Assembly: GCA_964548365.1 (NCBI GenBank)
Contig: CAZJRD010000006.1
Span: 1 to 64,000 of the forward strand
Direction of reading: 5' to 3'
DNA: 64,000 bases
Origin: B46-G9 sp964548365
GTDB taxonomy: Bacteria > Desulfobacterota > DSM-4660 > Desulfatiglandales > Desulfatiglandaceae
Positions 9,088 to 17,579 of the stretch are shown piece after piece (the first letter of the stretch is position 1; each line of letters begins with the position of its first letter). The position numbers and the translations under genes are program-made. A model generated the notes under the pieces. It was not told where the DNA came from. It searched no databases and saw only the letters and a list, made by a program, of their open reading frames with translations.

Positions 9088-9951
9088 TCAAAAAACCTTG
9101 CCTGCTTCTGCATACCTCTTATCCAGGCGTTCTTTTGGCAAAGTCGTAAAATCCTGTTTGTGACGATTCACGATTTCACGGTAAAGGAGAGGTTTTCTGT
9201 AGGGATATATCTGTTCCTGGTCGCGCCATCTCTGAACCTTCCTCAGGTCAATATCGGCTTCAAGGATCGTTTCTTTCGAACCTGCTTTGACAACAGCCTC
9301 TCCCATGGGGTCAAAGACAGCGCTGTGACCAGAAAAAAAAGGGCCGGGTCTATTGGCATACACCACAAAAACCTGATTATTGATGGCCGCTCCCATGAAA
9401 CGCCGCCACATGTATTCCACAGGAAAAGTTTTTGGAACGGCCGAAATATTGACAATGACTTCAGCCCCTCTGAGTGCGAGAACCCGCCACACTTCCGAAA
9501 ATGCAGCGTCAAAGCATATGGTTATGCCGATTTTTCCAATAGGGGAATCGAAAAGAACCAGCTTTCTGCCGGGAACAAAATTTTCAGTCCAATGCACATG
9601 CGTTTTTGTATAACTCTGCGTTCCCTCCTTGTCTATGTAAGTCGCCAGGTTAAAATATCTTTCTCCCCATCTTTTCACCTCCCCGATAATGACTCTGGCT
9701 TTTTCTTTGCTCACGAACTGATGAAGTTCCCTGGAAATCGCACTATATCTGGCCTCTATCTTCCTGTACAAGAAAGGCTCTGGTTTTTCAGAAGAGGGAT
9801 GACCATGGAGAATCAATTCGGGGAAAACGATCAGGTCATATGATTTATGGTCTTTGATAATATCCTTTATTCTTGCAACGTGTCTTTCTACATCAGGGGA
9901 GTGATAATTTATTTGCGCTATGCATGTCCTTAATTTTGTTTTCTTTTTCAC
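9088..9951 (-). CDS. Carbon-nitrogen hydrolase (nitrilase superfamily)
   Basis: A 287-residue cytoplasmic amidohydrolase. The Glu-Lys-Cys catalytic triad is visible: Glu in VFPELILHG, Lys in YTKTHVHW and the nucleophilic Cys in ITICFDAAF. Members hydrolyse amides, carbamoyl groups or nitriles, and the Cys context fits amidases better than true nitrilases. It lies 18 bases upstream of the binding-protein gene on the same strand, so it may be the first gene of the importer operon and process an imported amide or ureide. That link is inference. Confidence 0.85.
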   Translation of the reverse strand: MKKKTKLRTCIAQINYHSPDVERHVARIKDIIKDHKSYDLIVFPELILHGHPSSEKPEPFLYRKIEARYSAISRELHQFVSKEKARVIIGEVKRWGERYFNLATYIDKEGTQSYTKTHVHWTENFVPGRKLVLFDSPIGKIGITICFDAAFSEVWRVLALRGAEVIVNISAVPKTFPVEYMWRRFMGAAINNQVFVVYANRPGPFFSGHSAVFDPMGEAVVKAGSKETILEADIDLRKVQRWRDQEQIYPYRKPLLYREIVNRHKQDFTTLPKERLDKRYAEAGKVF

Positions 9952-10042
9952 ATTCAGTAGATCCCTTTCTTTTATCCATTATGAGCTGAGAGTCGGAAAC
10001 CCTGATCCATTCAGAACACCGGCCACGGACCATGGTGCGTGA

Positions 10043-11695
10043 TCAAGCCGCCGTCTTCGATTCAGACTGGTCTGCCAGAAACGGGGGAATATACCTCCTT
10101 TGGATGTCCTCCTCTATTTTCTGCAGGTAAGACCGGGTGGAATCTTTGCCATAGATATCATCGCCGTACCTGTAGAGACTGCCTTTGTCCTTTCTAAGGT
10201 TTTCATCCACGAGATCGGAATCGATTTTCTTGGTGTGATTGTTGGCAATTTTTTCGATAATTCCGTGAATCCCTGAACCGGATTGAGCGGGATCCTTCGC
10301 TCTGAAACCAAGGTAGGGAGGAACACCCAGCTCAACTGATGCCTGTCTGTGGACTCTTTTTCGAAGATTGTCGTCTTCTCCCTCAATCTTCAGTTTCGGG
10401 GATATCCGCATGGCTGTCTGGATCACATCTCTATCCAGATACGGCGCCCTGAGTTCGATGGAATGGGCCATGGTGAGCTTATCCTCTCTTTCAAGCGTAT
10501 CCGTATATAAAAAGGTCAGATCCTCCCAGAGTTTTTCGTGGAGACGCAGGTATCCGAATTCGCTGAGAACGTCGTTATACCAGGGATACCCCGCAAACAG
10601 TTCATCCGCGGCCTGCCCGGTGAACATGACTCTGATGTCATCTTCGGCCGCCAATTTAGCTGCCAGATACATGGGAATGGCTACTTCCACCTGCAGCAGA
10701 CCGCTCTCTTCAACGTTCCGAATAACTTCAGGTAAAATTGCCTCGACCATATCTTCTTCGATAATCGTCATCTTGAGCTCAAGACCCAGATCATCAGCCA
10801 CTGAGCGCGCGGCAATAATGTCGCCGGACTCCTTGGTGCCGGTGCAGTAACAGATAATATTTTTCCCCTCGCGCTGCAGAAGTTTTGATATGAGCACGGA
10901 ATCGATACCACCGGAAAATATAACACCGATCCGTGACTCATTGAGCCCCGTAAGTCTTTTTTTGACTGCGTTAATTAGAACTTCCTTATAAATTTCAACA
11001 GCTTTCCTGAAATCAACGATATCGATCTGGGGGAGTTGTAGATGGAATCCTTCGTGCACCTCTACCCCTGCATTGTTATCTATCTTTAAGATATCTCCGG
11101 GATTCAGTCTTATGGGGTCATCCTGTCCATTCCAGAGGGCCTTTTTTTCTGAAGCAAAGTACGTGGTATTTCCATTCCTAGTATAATAAAGGGGCTTTTT
11201 GCCGATAGGATCTCTTGCCACGACAACGGAAGTCCCGTCTGTGACAGCAATGGCATACATCCCGTCAAGGAGGCCGATAATCTTTTTCATCGCGTCCAGG
11301 AGATCTCCCTGGTAGGTCTCTTCGAGAAGGTGAACTATGACCTCGCTATCGCTACTCGTCTTAAATTCATGCTGCTTGAACAAAAGCGATTTTAGTTTTT
11401 GATAATTATATATCTCTCCATTATGGATTAACGCAAGTTTCCCATCACAAGAAGTATAGGGCTGTGTTGTGCTTTCCTGACCCACGATAGTCAGCCTTGA
11501 ATGGCCGAGGGATATATGAGTTTCCTCTGATAGGTCCCCACTCAGTTCTTCGACCTCCCTGACCCTGATGAGCTTTCCATCGAGATAAACACCATGCGTA
11601 TCGGGTCCCCTATGCTCCATTTTTTGCAACATGTCATAGATATCCGTTGAGCTAATTTTTCCATTCTGAACAAAATGACCGCATATGGTACACAT
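10043..11695 (-). CDS. asnB: Asparagine synthase (glutamine-hydrolysing)
   Basis: A 550-residue class II amidotransferase making asparagine from aspartate, glutamine and ATP. The N-terminal glutaminase domain (about 1-200) begins MCTICG, so Cys2 is the nucleophile once Met is removed, and HRGPDTHG follows. The synthetase domain (about 225-530) carries the PP-loop pyrophosphatase motif FSGGIDSV and the segment GQAADELFAGYPWY. The length matches AsnB. It is a single gene with spacers on both sides. Related enzymes can amidate other substrates, but the complete motifs favour asparagine synthase. Confidence 0.9.
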   Translation of the reverse strand: MCTICGHFVQNGKISSTDIYDMLQKMEHRGPDTHGVYLDGKLIRVREVEELSGDLSEETHISLGHSRLTIVGQESTTQPYTSCDGKLALIHNGEIYNYQKLKSLLFKQHEFKTSSDSEVIVHLLEETYQGDLLDAMKKIIGLLDGMYAIAVTDGTSVVVARDPIGKKPLYYTRNGNTTYFASEKKALWNGQDDPIRLNPGDILKIDNNAGVEVHEGFHLQLPQIDIVDFRKAVEIYKEVLINAVKKRLTGLNESRIGVIFSGGIDSVLISKLLQREGKNIICYCTGTKESGDIIAARSVADDLGLELKMTIIEEDMVEAILPEVIRNVEESGLLQVEVAIPMYLAAKLAAEDDIRVMFTGQAADELFAGYPWYNDVLSEFGYLRLHEKLWEDLTFLYTDTLEREDKLTMAHSIELRAPYLDRDVIQTAMRISPKLKIEGEDDNLRKRVHRQASVELGVPPYLGFRAKDPAQSGSGIHGIIEKIANNHTKKIDSDLVDENLRKDKGSLYRYGDDIYGKDSTRSYLQKIEEDIQRRYIPPFLADQSESKTAA

Positions 11696-12070
11696 AATAT
11701 GCTAGACCCCTTTCTTTTTCAATTTCTTCTACTGTATCTAAAAGCACCTGGTAGTATCCAAAGATTCATTTCGCGGCAGTAGAACAAAAGAAGCAGCAAG
11801 CGTAAATAAGGGAAATCCCGTACTTTTTAATTAAAACAGAGGTATTTTGATCCTGACAAAATCTTATCTATGGCCGGACGAGGACTTGTGAGACGGGGAT
11901 ATCAAATCTTTTTGATCGTCGGGCTAGGACTTGAAATATCAACATATTGTTTTCCGGGCCTTTCTTGGCGGCACACTTATCCGGGGCGGTGTGTGCCCCG
12001 TTTCTGTCTCATATATCCCGGTAATGTGCAACTTTTTGTGATTCTATCAATTTTGTGCTGGGCAAAGGGT
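11696..12070. other. Intergenic region, no convincing gene
   Basis: A 375-base spacer between the asparagine synthase start and the 3' end of the sigma-54 activator. It holds the second copy of the 16-base motif (11802-11817). It also has a GC-rich hairpin (GGGGC / GCCCC near 11985-12000) followed by a few T on the plus strand. An open frame on the plus strand here lacks protein-like composition and was not called. Confidence 0.5.
11802..11817 (+). repeat. Short dispersed motif, copy 2 (first copy 307-322)
   Basis: Exact 16-base match to 307-322, again followed by a GTA-then-T-rich stretch. It contains GGGAAATCCC, a ten-base near-palindrome, of which the first copy keeps only part. Possibly the end of a degraded mobile element. 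Confidence 0.35.
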
Positions 12071-13456
12071 CTATTCAGAATTGATATCCGGATGCTCATC
12101 AAGGAATCTGTAGAGCGTTGCCCGGCCCACTTCGAGGAAGCGCGCCGCTTTGGCCTTGTTGCCGCCCGTCTTTTTCAGTGCGGCTGAAACCCTGTCCCGA
12201 TCCAGTTTTCTGGAAGGACCCCGGGTGCGGCTCTGTGACGCCCATTCACGCAGCTCCGTTGGCAGGTGTTCCCGCCTGATGCCCTCCCCCTTGCTCATGA
12301 TGAGGGCGAAACGGATGGCGCTCTGGAGTTCCCGGACATTTCCCGGCCATGGATAATGGACCATCAGCGCTAGGGCTTCTTTGGAAATCCCCCTGGCCTC
12401 ATACCCCTCTATTGCCGTCTTTCTCAGGAAGTGGTCCACCAGAAGAGGAATGTCGTCTTTTCGTTCCCTGAGAGCGGGTATCGTTATGGGGACAACTCGA
12501 ATCCGATAATAGAGGTCTTTCCGAAAATGTCCCTTGGTCACCTCTTCGGTTAGATCCTTGTTGGTCGCGCTGATGATGCGGACATCCACAGACAGGCTCT
12601 TTTCTCCGCCCACGCGCTCAAATGTACCTTCCTGAAGGACCCTTAGGAGCTTTACCTGCACGGTCTTTGGCAGATCACCGATCTCGTCCAGGAACAGGGT
12701 GCCGCCGTCCGCAAGTTCAAACCTGCCCTTCTTGTCCCGTATGGCACCGGTAAAGGCCCCCTTTACATGCCCGAACAACTCGCTTTCAAGGAGCCCTTCC
12801 GGCAGGGCCGCGCAGTTCACCGGCACGAAGAGCCTGCCTGCGCGCGGGCCTTCATTGTGGATTGCGGCTGCAACCAATTCCTTGCCGGTTCCGCTCTCCC
12901 CCTGGATGAGCACCGGGACATCAACATCCGCCACGTCCCTGATGGTCTCAAACAGTTCTTCCATCCGAGGATCCTGCCCGACGATTCCCCTGAAGCTCTG
13001 CTCAGCCTTGAGCCGCTTGCGCAGGTGATTGAGTTCCGTTACATCCTCGAACATCACGATGGCGAGGTGGTTTCCATCATGCTCAAAGGGCGCTGCGCTG
13101 ATGAGCAGAGAAAGGTCCTGGGACCGGCCGTCCAGGGAAAACTCCATTTTGGCCCTTTTTCTCTCAATACGTTGGCCTGCGACGGCTTTCAAGGCGGTAT
13201 TCCGGATTGCACAAGAGCTGCATTCTTCCGAGAATCCGCATCCCTCATGGGTCTTCAGGGCATTGACACATTGAATCACGTTGCCCACCCGCTTCATCAG
13301 AGCCTGATCCTCGGAACCGCCGTATCCTTTCAAAAAGAAATTATTGGCCGCATGGATGCGCCGGTCGCCATCCAGGATAAGCATCGCGCACGGGATCGCG
13401 TTAAACAGGGTCTTTAAAAACGACTTGTTATCCAATAGTTGAGTAATTGTTTCCAT
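12071..13456 (-). CDS. Sigma-54-dependent transcriptional activator with PAS domain
   Basis: A 461-residue activator. An N-terminal PAS domain (about 10-145) carries the cysteine cluster CGFSEECSSC, which suggests a metal or redox input. The AAA+ domain (about 155-390) has Walker A GESGTGKE, the sigma-54 contact loop GAFTGA, Walker B GGTLFLDEIGDLP and an arginine-finger region. A Fis-type helix-turn-helix ends the protein (KTGGNKAKAARFLEVGRATLY). There is no receiver domain, so it acts as a one-component regulator. Its targets are not obvious; no good -24/-12 promoter was found nearby. Confidence 0.92.
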   Translation of the reverse strand: METITQLLDNKSFLKTLFNAIPCAMLILDGDRRIHAANNFFLKGYGGSEDQALMKRVGNVIQCVNALKTHEGCGFSEECSSCAIRNTALKAVAGQRIERKRAKMEFSLDGRSQDLSLLISAAPFEHDGNHLAIVMFEDVTELNHLRKRLKAEQSFRGIVGQDPRMEELFETIRDVADVDVPVLIQGESGTGKELVAAAIHNEGPRAGRLFVPVNCAALPEGLLESELFGHVKGAFTGAIRDKKGRFELADGGTLFLDEIGDLPKTVQVKLLRVLQEGTFERVGGEKSLSVDVRIISATNKDLTEEVTKGHFRKDLYYRIRVVPITIPALRERKDDIPLLVDHFLRKTAIEGYEARGISKEALALMVHYPWPGNVRELQSAIRFALIMSKGEGIRREHLPTELREWASQSRTRGPSRKLDRDRVSAALKKTGGNKAKAARFLEVGRATLYRFLDEHPDINSE

Positions 13457-13628
13457 CAGTTGTTCAACTGCCTGAGGACCTCTTCCTCAATTTTCACCAT
13501 CTCCACACACTGTTTTTCGAAACGAGGCCAGTCCAGCTCGCAGGTCACTCAGCAGGAAAGAGTGTTCGGAATCAAAAGGGGCAGGCGCGGTATCATTACA
13601 GGTAATCTAAGAAACGCGGAGGATTTTG

Positions 13629-14408
13629 TCAAGAAAGGGCAGGAGCGATTCGGAAATTGTTGGCCAGGATTCCCTGGTGTGCTAACGCCCAGTCGTATTT
13701 CACGGGGTCGTCCCTCGAGTACTTCCGCAGGTTTTCTGTGATCTCAAGGGCAGCAGCAAGGGATGGCGTTCGCCGGGAAGTAAGTTTAAGGGCCGTTGCT
13801 ACCTGAAAGATGTGCGTGTCGAGCGGGATAATCAGCTCAGCCGGGTTGATAAAGTCCCAGAGGCCCAGGTCAATATTATCCTTTCTCACCATCCACCTGA
13901 AAAACATGAACAGCCTCTTGCAGGCGGAGCCTTTCAGGGAGCATGGGACGAGGTAATGCACGCTTTGAAAGGTCTTTGTGATCTCTTCCACAAGCCCGAG
14001 AAATTGACCCGGCCCGTAATGTTGCCGCATAAAACTTCCAAGGGAACCATGCGTCTTGATAATACTCCAGGCAACCTTGAAGAGCCGGTGCATATCCGCA
14101 CCGCGGACGAACCGGTATTGAAAAGATAGGAGTTCTCTTCCCGGGATATCATCAAGCGCAGATATGTAGCAGAGTGGTTCGCCTTTGGCAATTTCCATAA
14201 TTCGGTCTATGGCCCTGAAAATTTGCGTGACGCGCCCAAATGCCAGGGAGGAAGCAATGAGCGCCACCAGTTCCTGTTCCACCGGATCTTCAAACCCGTA
14301 CACATATTTGATGGGATCATATTGGAGATACTTTTCATCGTTGTACCGATGATAAAGGGCTTCCAACGCTTCCCGGTTCATTTTTTTCTGTGACAGAAGA
14401 GTCTCCAT
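13629..14408 (-). CDS. TIGR02757 family protein (unknown function)
   Basis: A 259-residue protein matching the conserved TIGR02757 group in overall pattern: early YDPIKYVYGFEDP, then ELVALIASSLAFGRV. A central FFRWMVRKDNIDLGLWDFI is followed by PLDTHIFQVATAL, which resembles the helix-hairpin-helix and catalytic Asp region of endonuclease III-type DNA glycosylases. A DNA repair or nucleic-acid role is possible but not established. No signal peptide. The family match is made by eye from memory. Confidence 0.8.
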   Translation of the reverse strand: METLLSQKKMNREALEALYHRYNDEKYLQYDPIKYVYGFEDPVEQELVALIASSLAFGRVTQIFRAIDRIMEIAKGEPLCYISALDDIPGRELLSFQYRFVRGADMHRLFKVAWSIIKTHGSLGSFMRQHYGPGQFLGLVEEITKTFQSVHYLVPCSLKGSACKRLFMFFRWMVRKDNIDLGLWDFINPAELIIPLDTHIFQVATALKLTSRRTPSLAAALEITENLRKYSRDDPVKYDWALAHQGILANNFRIAPALS

Positions 14409-14465
14409 GACACAATCAGAAAAGTACCTTTATCCCCTCATGTCAAGCCCATTTTCCCCGGTCCT

Positions 14466-14723
14466 TCATGTATCAGAGAAACGATGAAGGCGTACATAGC
14501 GAGCTGGAAGGGATTCTGTGGGAAGCACATAAAAAATCCCCGGACTTTCTTTTTTATGGCACTCAATGCAGGCGACAGCCTCCTCGGGCATTTTGCGCTC
14601 CATCCTGAATTCCTTCTGTTTCGCCTGATTCGGGGCGGTCTTGGCATTGGCAACAATCGAACCGGCCGCTACAAGGCCTCCCAGGCCGCATAGCAAGGCA
14701 ACGATCAAAATAATCCTTTTCAT
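14466..14723 (-). pseudogene. Remnant of a multihaem (hydroxylamine oxidoreductase-like) cytochrome
   Basis: The frame encodes a signal peptide (hydrophobic to about residue 22) and then PEEAVACIECHKKESPGI. That is a haem-binding CxxCH in the context usually found at the start of octahaem HAO-type cytochromes partnered with NapC/NrfH proteins. After Phe64-Tyr65 the similarity ends; 20 unrelated residues follow before a stop. Full-length relatives exceed 400 residues with eight CxxCH motifs, so more than 80% of the gene is missing. It lies directly downstream of the NapC/NrfH gene, where the catalytic partner belongs. Confidence 0.65.
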
Positions 14724-14737
14724 TCTGCCCCCCTTCC

Positions 14738-15334
14738 CTAGAGCCCGAGGCCCCTGTACGTTTCAAGGTACTGCTTGTATTGATAAATGGTCCTCGAATT
14801 GTAATCAAGATTATTATGGCAATCCACGCACCGTTTCTCATATCCCCTCCTCGTGTAGACCACATCAAGATAGGCCAGCATGGCCCCCCGCTTATTGGGA
14901 ATATAGAGAAGATTCCGGTGGCACTTCTGGCACTGCTGGTTCTTGAAAGAGGCATAGGCAATGCGCCGCTGCTCCTGGTGGTCATATTTTCCGCCCATAA
15001 AATGAACAATGATGTCCTTTATGCCATGGGCGGTCTTTGCATAGAAAAAATTGAACGTATCTGCCGGCGCAGGCAGGTGGCAATCCATGCAATCGGCCAC
15101 AAATCCTTGGGCATTGTTGGTATGGGTGGAGGTCTTCCAGGTGTTGTAGGCAAACTGAATTTCATGGCAGGACGCACAGAATTGGGGGGGGGTGGAGGTC
15201 CGTACCATGGTAAAATAGGTCATGCTGAAAAGGGGAAAGGCAATGGCAATGCCGATGGCAATATAGATGGCAGGCTTAATGATCCTTTTCCAGAGGGGCC
15301 TTGCATCAGTGGAAACACCCTTTATTTCTTCCAT
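14738..15334 (-). CDS. NapC/NrfH-type tetrahaem cytochrome c
   Basis: A 198-residue quinol dehydrogenase with one N-terminal membrane anchor (about residues 20-42) and four CxxCH haem sites (CASCH, CMDCH, CQKCH, CVDCH) facing the periplasm. Such proteins pass electrons from menaquinol to a periplasmic multihaem partner. The start at 15334 is chosen because GGAGG precedes it; an ATG 21 bases upstream has no ribosome site. The partner gene just downstream is truncated, so electrons must go elsewhere or the system is dying. Confidence 0.88.
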   Translation of the reverse strand: MEEIKGVSTDARPLWKRIIKPAIYIAIGIAIAFPLFSMTYFTMVRTSTPPQFCASCHEIQFAYNTWKTSTHTNNAQGFVADCMDCHLPAPADTFNFFYAKTAHGIKDIIVHFMGGKYDHQEQRRIAYASFKNQQCQKCHRNLLYIPNKRGAMLAYLDVVYTRRGYEKRCVDCHNNLDYNSRTIYQYKQYLETYRGLGL

Positions 15335-15355
15335 GCCGCCTCCGAAGACATTCAT

Positions 15356-15883
15356 ATCGAGGATATCAAATAGTTCTCTGCTGCAGTGTCTCCCTTGCTC
15401 CGCTCCAATAGTCGCCCAGTCTTGATGACTCTTTACGATTCCATAAGTTTTGATATGTTATTCCGAAAGCCCGTGGTGAAAGTCAAGCCTGAAAATGGTA
15501 AGAAATGCGATAAAGTCTTCCCCCAGCGTGTGACATCCAGGAAATGACCGCATACCAACTTCCCCTCGCTCCTGTGAGTCTTCTTGACACGGGGATCTTT
15601 TTTTGTTTCCATGCAGTCAAAGCAATCCATCTTGAAATCCCTTGACCTCTTTTCGGAGATTATCCGTGGAGATCTTTCAAAAAGCGTTCAAGCCCATCTC
15701 CTGGTGGGAAGGGCACACCTTCGAAACGAGACAGTCCTTTAAAGACAAAGATGATCACTTTCGAAAAATACTTCGTCGTGTGCATGTCAGACCGTCGGTA
15801 AGTCTCCAATGGCGCGGCTTTTCAGGGTTTCATCGAAAATAGAGCTCACTGGAATTGGACTGAAAAAGAGGGAGGAACAGCTT
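15356..15883. other. Region between NapC gene and secreted-protein gene
   Basis: About 530 bases between divergent genes. The only candidate is a minus-strand frame at 15433-15630 starting MDCFDCMETKK, preceded by AAGGG at a fitting distance. Its first 30 residues (two CxxC-like cysteine groups) look protein-like and the rest does not, so it may be the start of a frameshifted zinc-binding protein. Both promoters of the flanking genes must lie here. Confidence 0.4.
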
Positions 15884-17449
15884 ATGGACAGAAAAAGAAC
15901 GGCACTTTTTTCAGCGGTGGCTCTTCTGTTCTTGGCACCGCCATCCGTCGCAGCCCAAGGCTCTCCACAGGGGTCCGCCCTGTCGCCTTCTCCGCAGCAT
16001 CGGCTCGTGCTCCCAACAGGGTGGAGGGTCTTCAGGGGGCCCGGCGGCCTTGTGGTCCTTCATCCTCACGGCTGGAATATCAGGGAAAGGGGGCGCGGCG
16101 CATTTCTTGCCTACCGTGCCGGCCCGGGAGGCGCGGCTTCGGCCCTGGTACTGGTGCAGCCCATAGAAAGCATTGACGGTCGGGCAACCGGTGTGGTGGG
16201 CGGCCTGGGCCAAATTTTTCCCGACCTTTTTCCCGGGGTGAGCATCTCTAAGACTCGAGTGGTATCCCGAACCCCGGAGGTGGCGGTAGCTGAAATGGAG
16301 TATGCGCCCAAAGGAATCCGTTTCAGGGGGCTGGCCATGTGCTTTAAACATGAGACCCGCGGCGTGGTCTATGCCATTGCTGCCAACGTGGGAACATGGC
16401 AGCAGGACGAGCCGTTGATGAAGCGGATCTTGCGAAGTTTTTTCTATTCGGGAAGCGGAGCAGCGGGACAAGCAGGGCAGACGGCCGAAGCACCGCTCCC
16501 AGAGATGGTGCCATGGAGCGATCCTCTGGAAGGGGCTTTCGCATGCCCGGTACCCAAAGGGTGGAATGTCGACGGCGGGCTGAAACGGTTCAGCGCCCTT
16601 GACGTGAGGGCGGAAATCCTGGTGACCAGTGCGGATAACCGGATGCTGGCCCGTATCGGCGACTCCTTCATTCCGCCCATGGAGCTTCCCGCCCCGATAC
16701 TGCAGCAATACGGAGTCGTTGAAGGGGGGTGGTTCAGTCGCGACGGCCAGAGCAAGCTGCTGGTCATGCGGTACCTCCCATCCACCCTTTTTCTGAAAAC
16801 GATCTATCTCCCCCAGCGGGTGGGACCGGTGAGTAATGTTCGGGAGAGAAATTTCCAGCAACTCTCCCAACAGGCCCAATCGCTATGGGCCCGGGCCGGA
16901 ATGCCCGTTCGGGTGGACACCGCCGAGATGACCTTTGATGCACAGACCGAGACGGGGCATCGGAAGGGATACGCCTTTGTTCAGACGGTCCTGGCGCCGA
17001 CCCAAGGGGTCCCGAACAGGGGCAATTGGTACGTCACCCATCTTTTCGGCTACCTTGCGGCGCCCGGCGCCGAATCCGTTGCTGAGGGGGTGTTGAATCG
17101 AATGGTGCTGGGTTATCGGGAAAATCCCAACTGGAGGGCACGTCAGAGCAGATTAACCGGGGAGGTGTCCCGAATCCGGAGCGAGACGAACAGACAGGTG
17201 GACGACATGCTCCATCAAACCTACATGAATCGCTCCCGGGCGCAGGAAAGAACGCATGAGCGATGGTCCAGGGCCTTTCGAAACGAGGTGCTGATTGAAG
17301 ACCCCAACACCGGACAAAGGTACGAAGTGCCTTCCGGCGGAAATTACTACTGGAGAATCGGTCCCGGAAACAACTTCATCTCTACGGAAAGACCGGACCC
17401 CGTATTTCTACCCAATCATTGGGTGGAGGAGATGAAGGTCATTGATTGA
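15884..17449 (+). CDS. Secreted protein of unknown function
   Basis: A 521-residue protein with a clear signal peptide (MDRKRTALF, hydrophobic core, cleavage near VAA-QG). The ATG at 15884 has GGGAGGAA upstream; longer in-frame starts do not. The mature protein has two similar halves: a segment containing PTGWRVFRGPGG and, later, PVPKGWNVDGGLKRF, each followed by a beta-rich domain. The C-terminus holds an Arg/Gln-rich helical part and ends with YEVPSGGNYYWRIGPGNNF, which resembles the tail of other secreted proteins of unknown function. Stands alone between two spacers. No enzymatic motif seen. Confidence 0.75.
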   Translation: MDRKRTALFSAVALLFLAPPSVAAQGSPQGSALSPSPQHRLVLPTGWRVFRGPGGLVVLHPHGWNIRERGRGAFLAYRAGPGGAASALVLVQPIESIDGRATGVVGGLGQIFPDLFPGVSISKTRVVSRTPEVAVAEMEYAPKGIRFRGLAMCFKHETRGVVYAIAANVGTWQQDEPLMKRILRSFFYSGSGAAGQAGQTAEAPLPEMVPWSDPLEGAFACPVPKGWNVDGGLKRFSALDVRAEILVTSADNRMLARIGDSFIPPMELPAPILQQYGVVEGGWFSRDGQSKLLVMRYLPSTLFLKTIYLPQRVGPVSNVRERNFQQLSQQAQSLWARAGMPVRVDTAEMTFDAQTETGHRKGYAFVQTVLAPTQGVPNRGNWYVTHLFGYLAAPGAESVAEGVLNRMVLGYRENPNWRARQSRLTGEVSRIRSETNRQVDDMLHQTYMNRSRAQERTHERWSRAFRNEVLIEDPNTGQRYEVPSGGNYYWRIGPGNNFISTERPDPVFLPNHWVEEMKVID

Positions 17450-17579
17450 TCAGGGAATCCAAGTAGTAAGGGACACCATCCGATAGAGATGATTTATCTC
17501 ATACCTCCACTCCTCGTGGTGCCGGTTCCCCGGTTCTACGTGGGCAAAGGCGTCAAGTCTCGAATACGGGAAGAGATAT

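Noticed and set aside
13456..13551. Possible third selenocysteine frame or micro-gene upstream of the sigma-54 activator (TGA at 13551-13549, GTG at 13548, stop overlapping the activator ATG)
   Set aside because: The 30 residues after the TGA look protein-like, but there is no ribosome site, no recognisable family and no SECIS-like hairpin at the right distance. It may be the tail of a lost gene.
15911..16879. 322-residue minus-strand frame opposite the secreted protein
   Set aside because: Shadow of a GC-rich gene with a convincing signal peptide and ribosome site on the plus strand.
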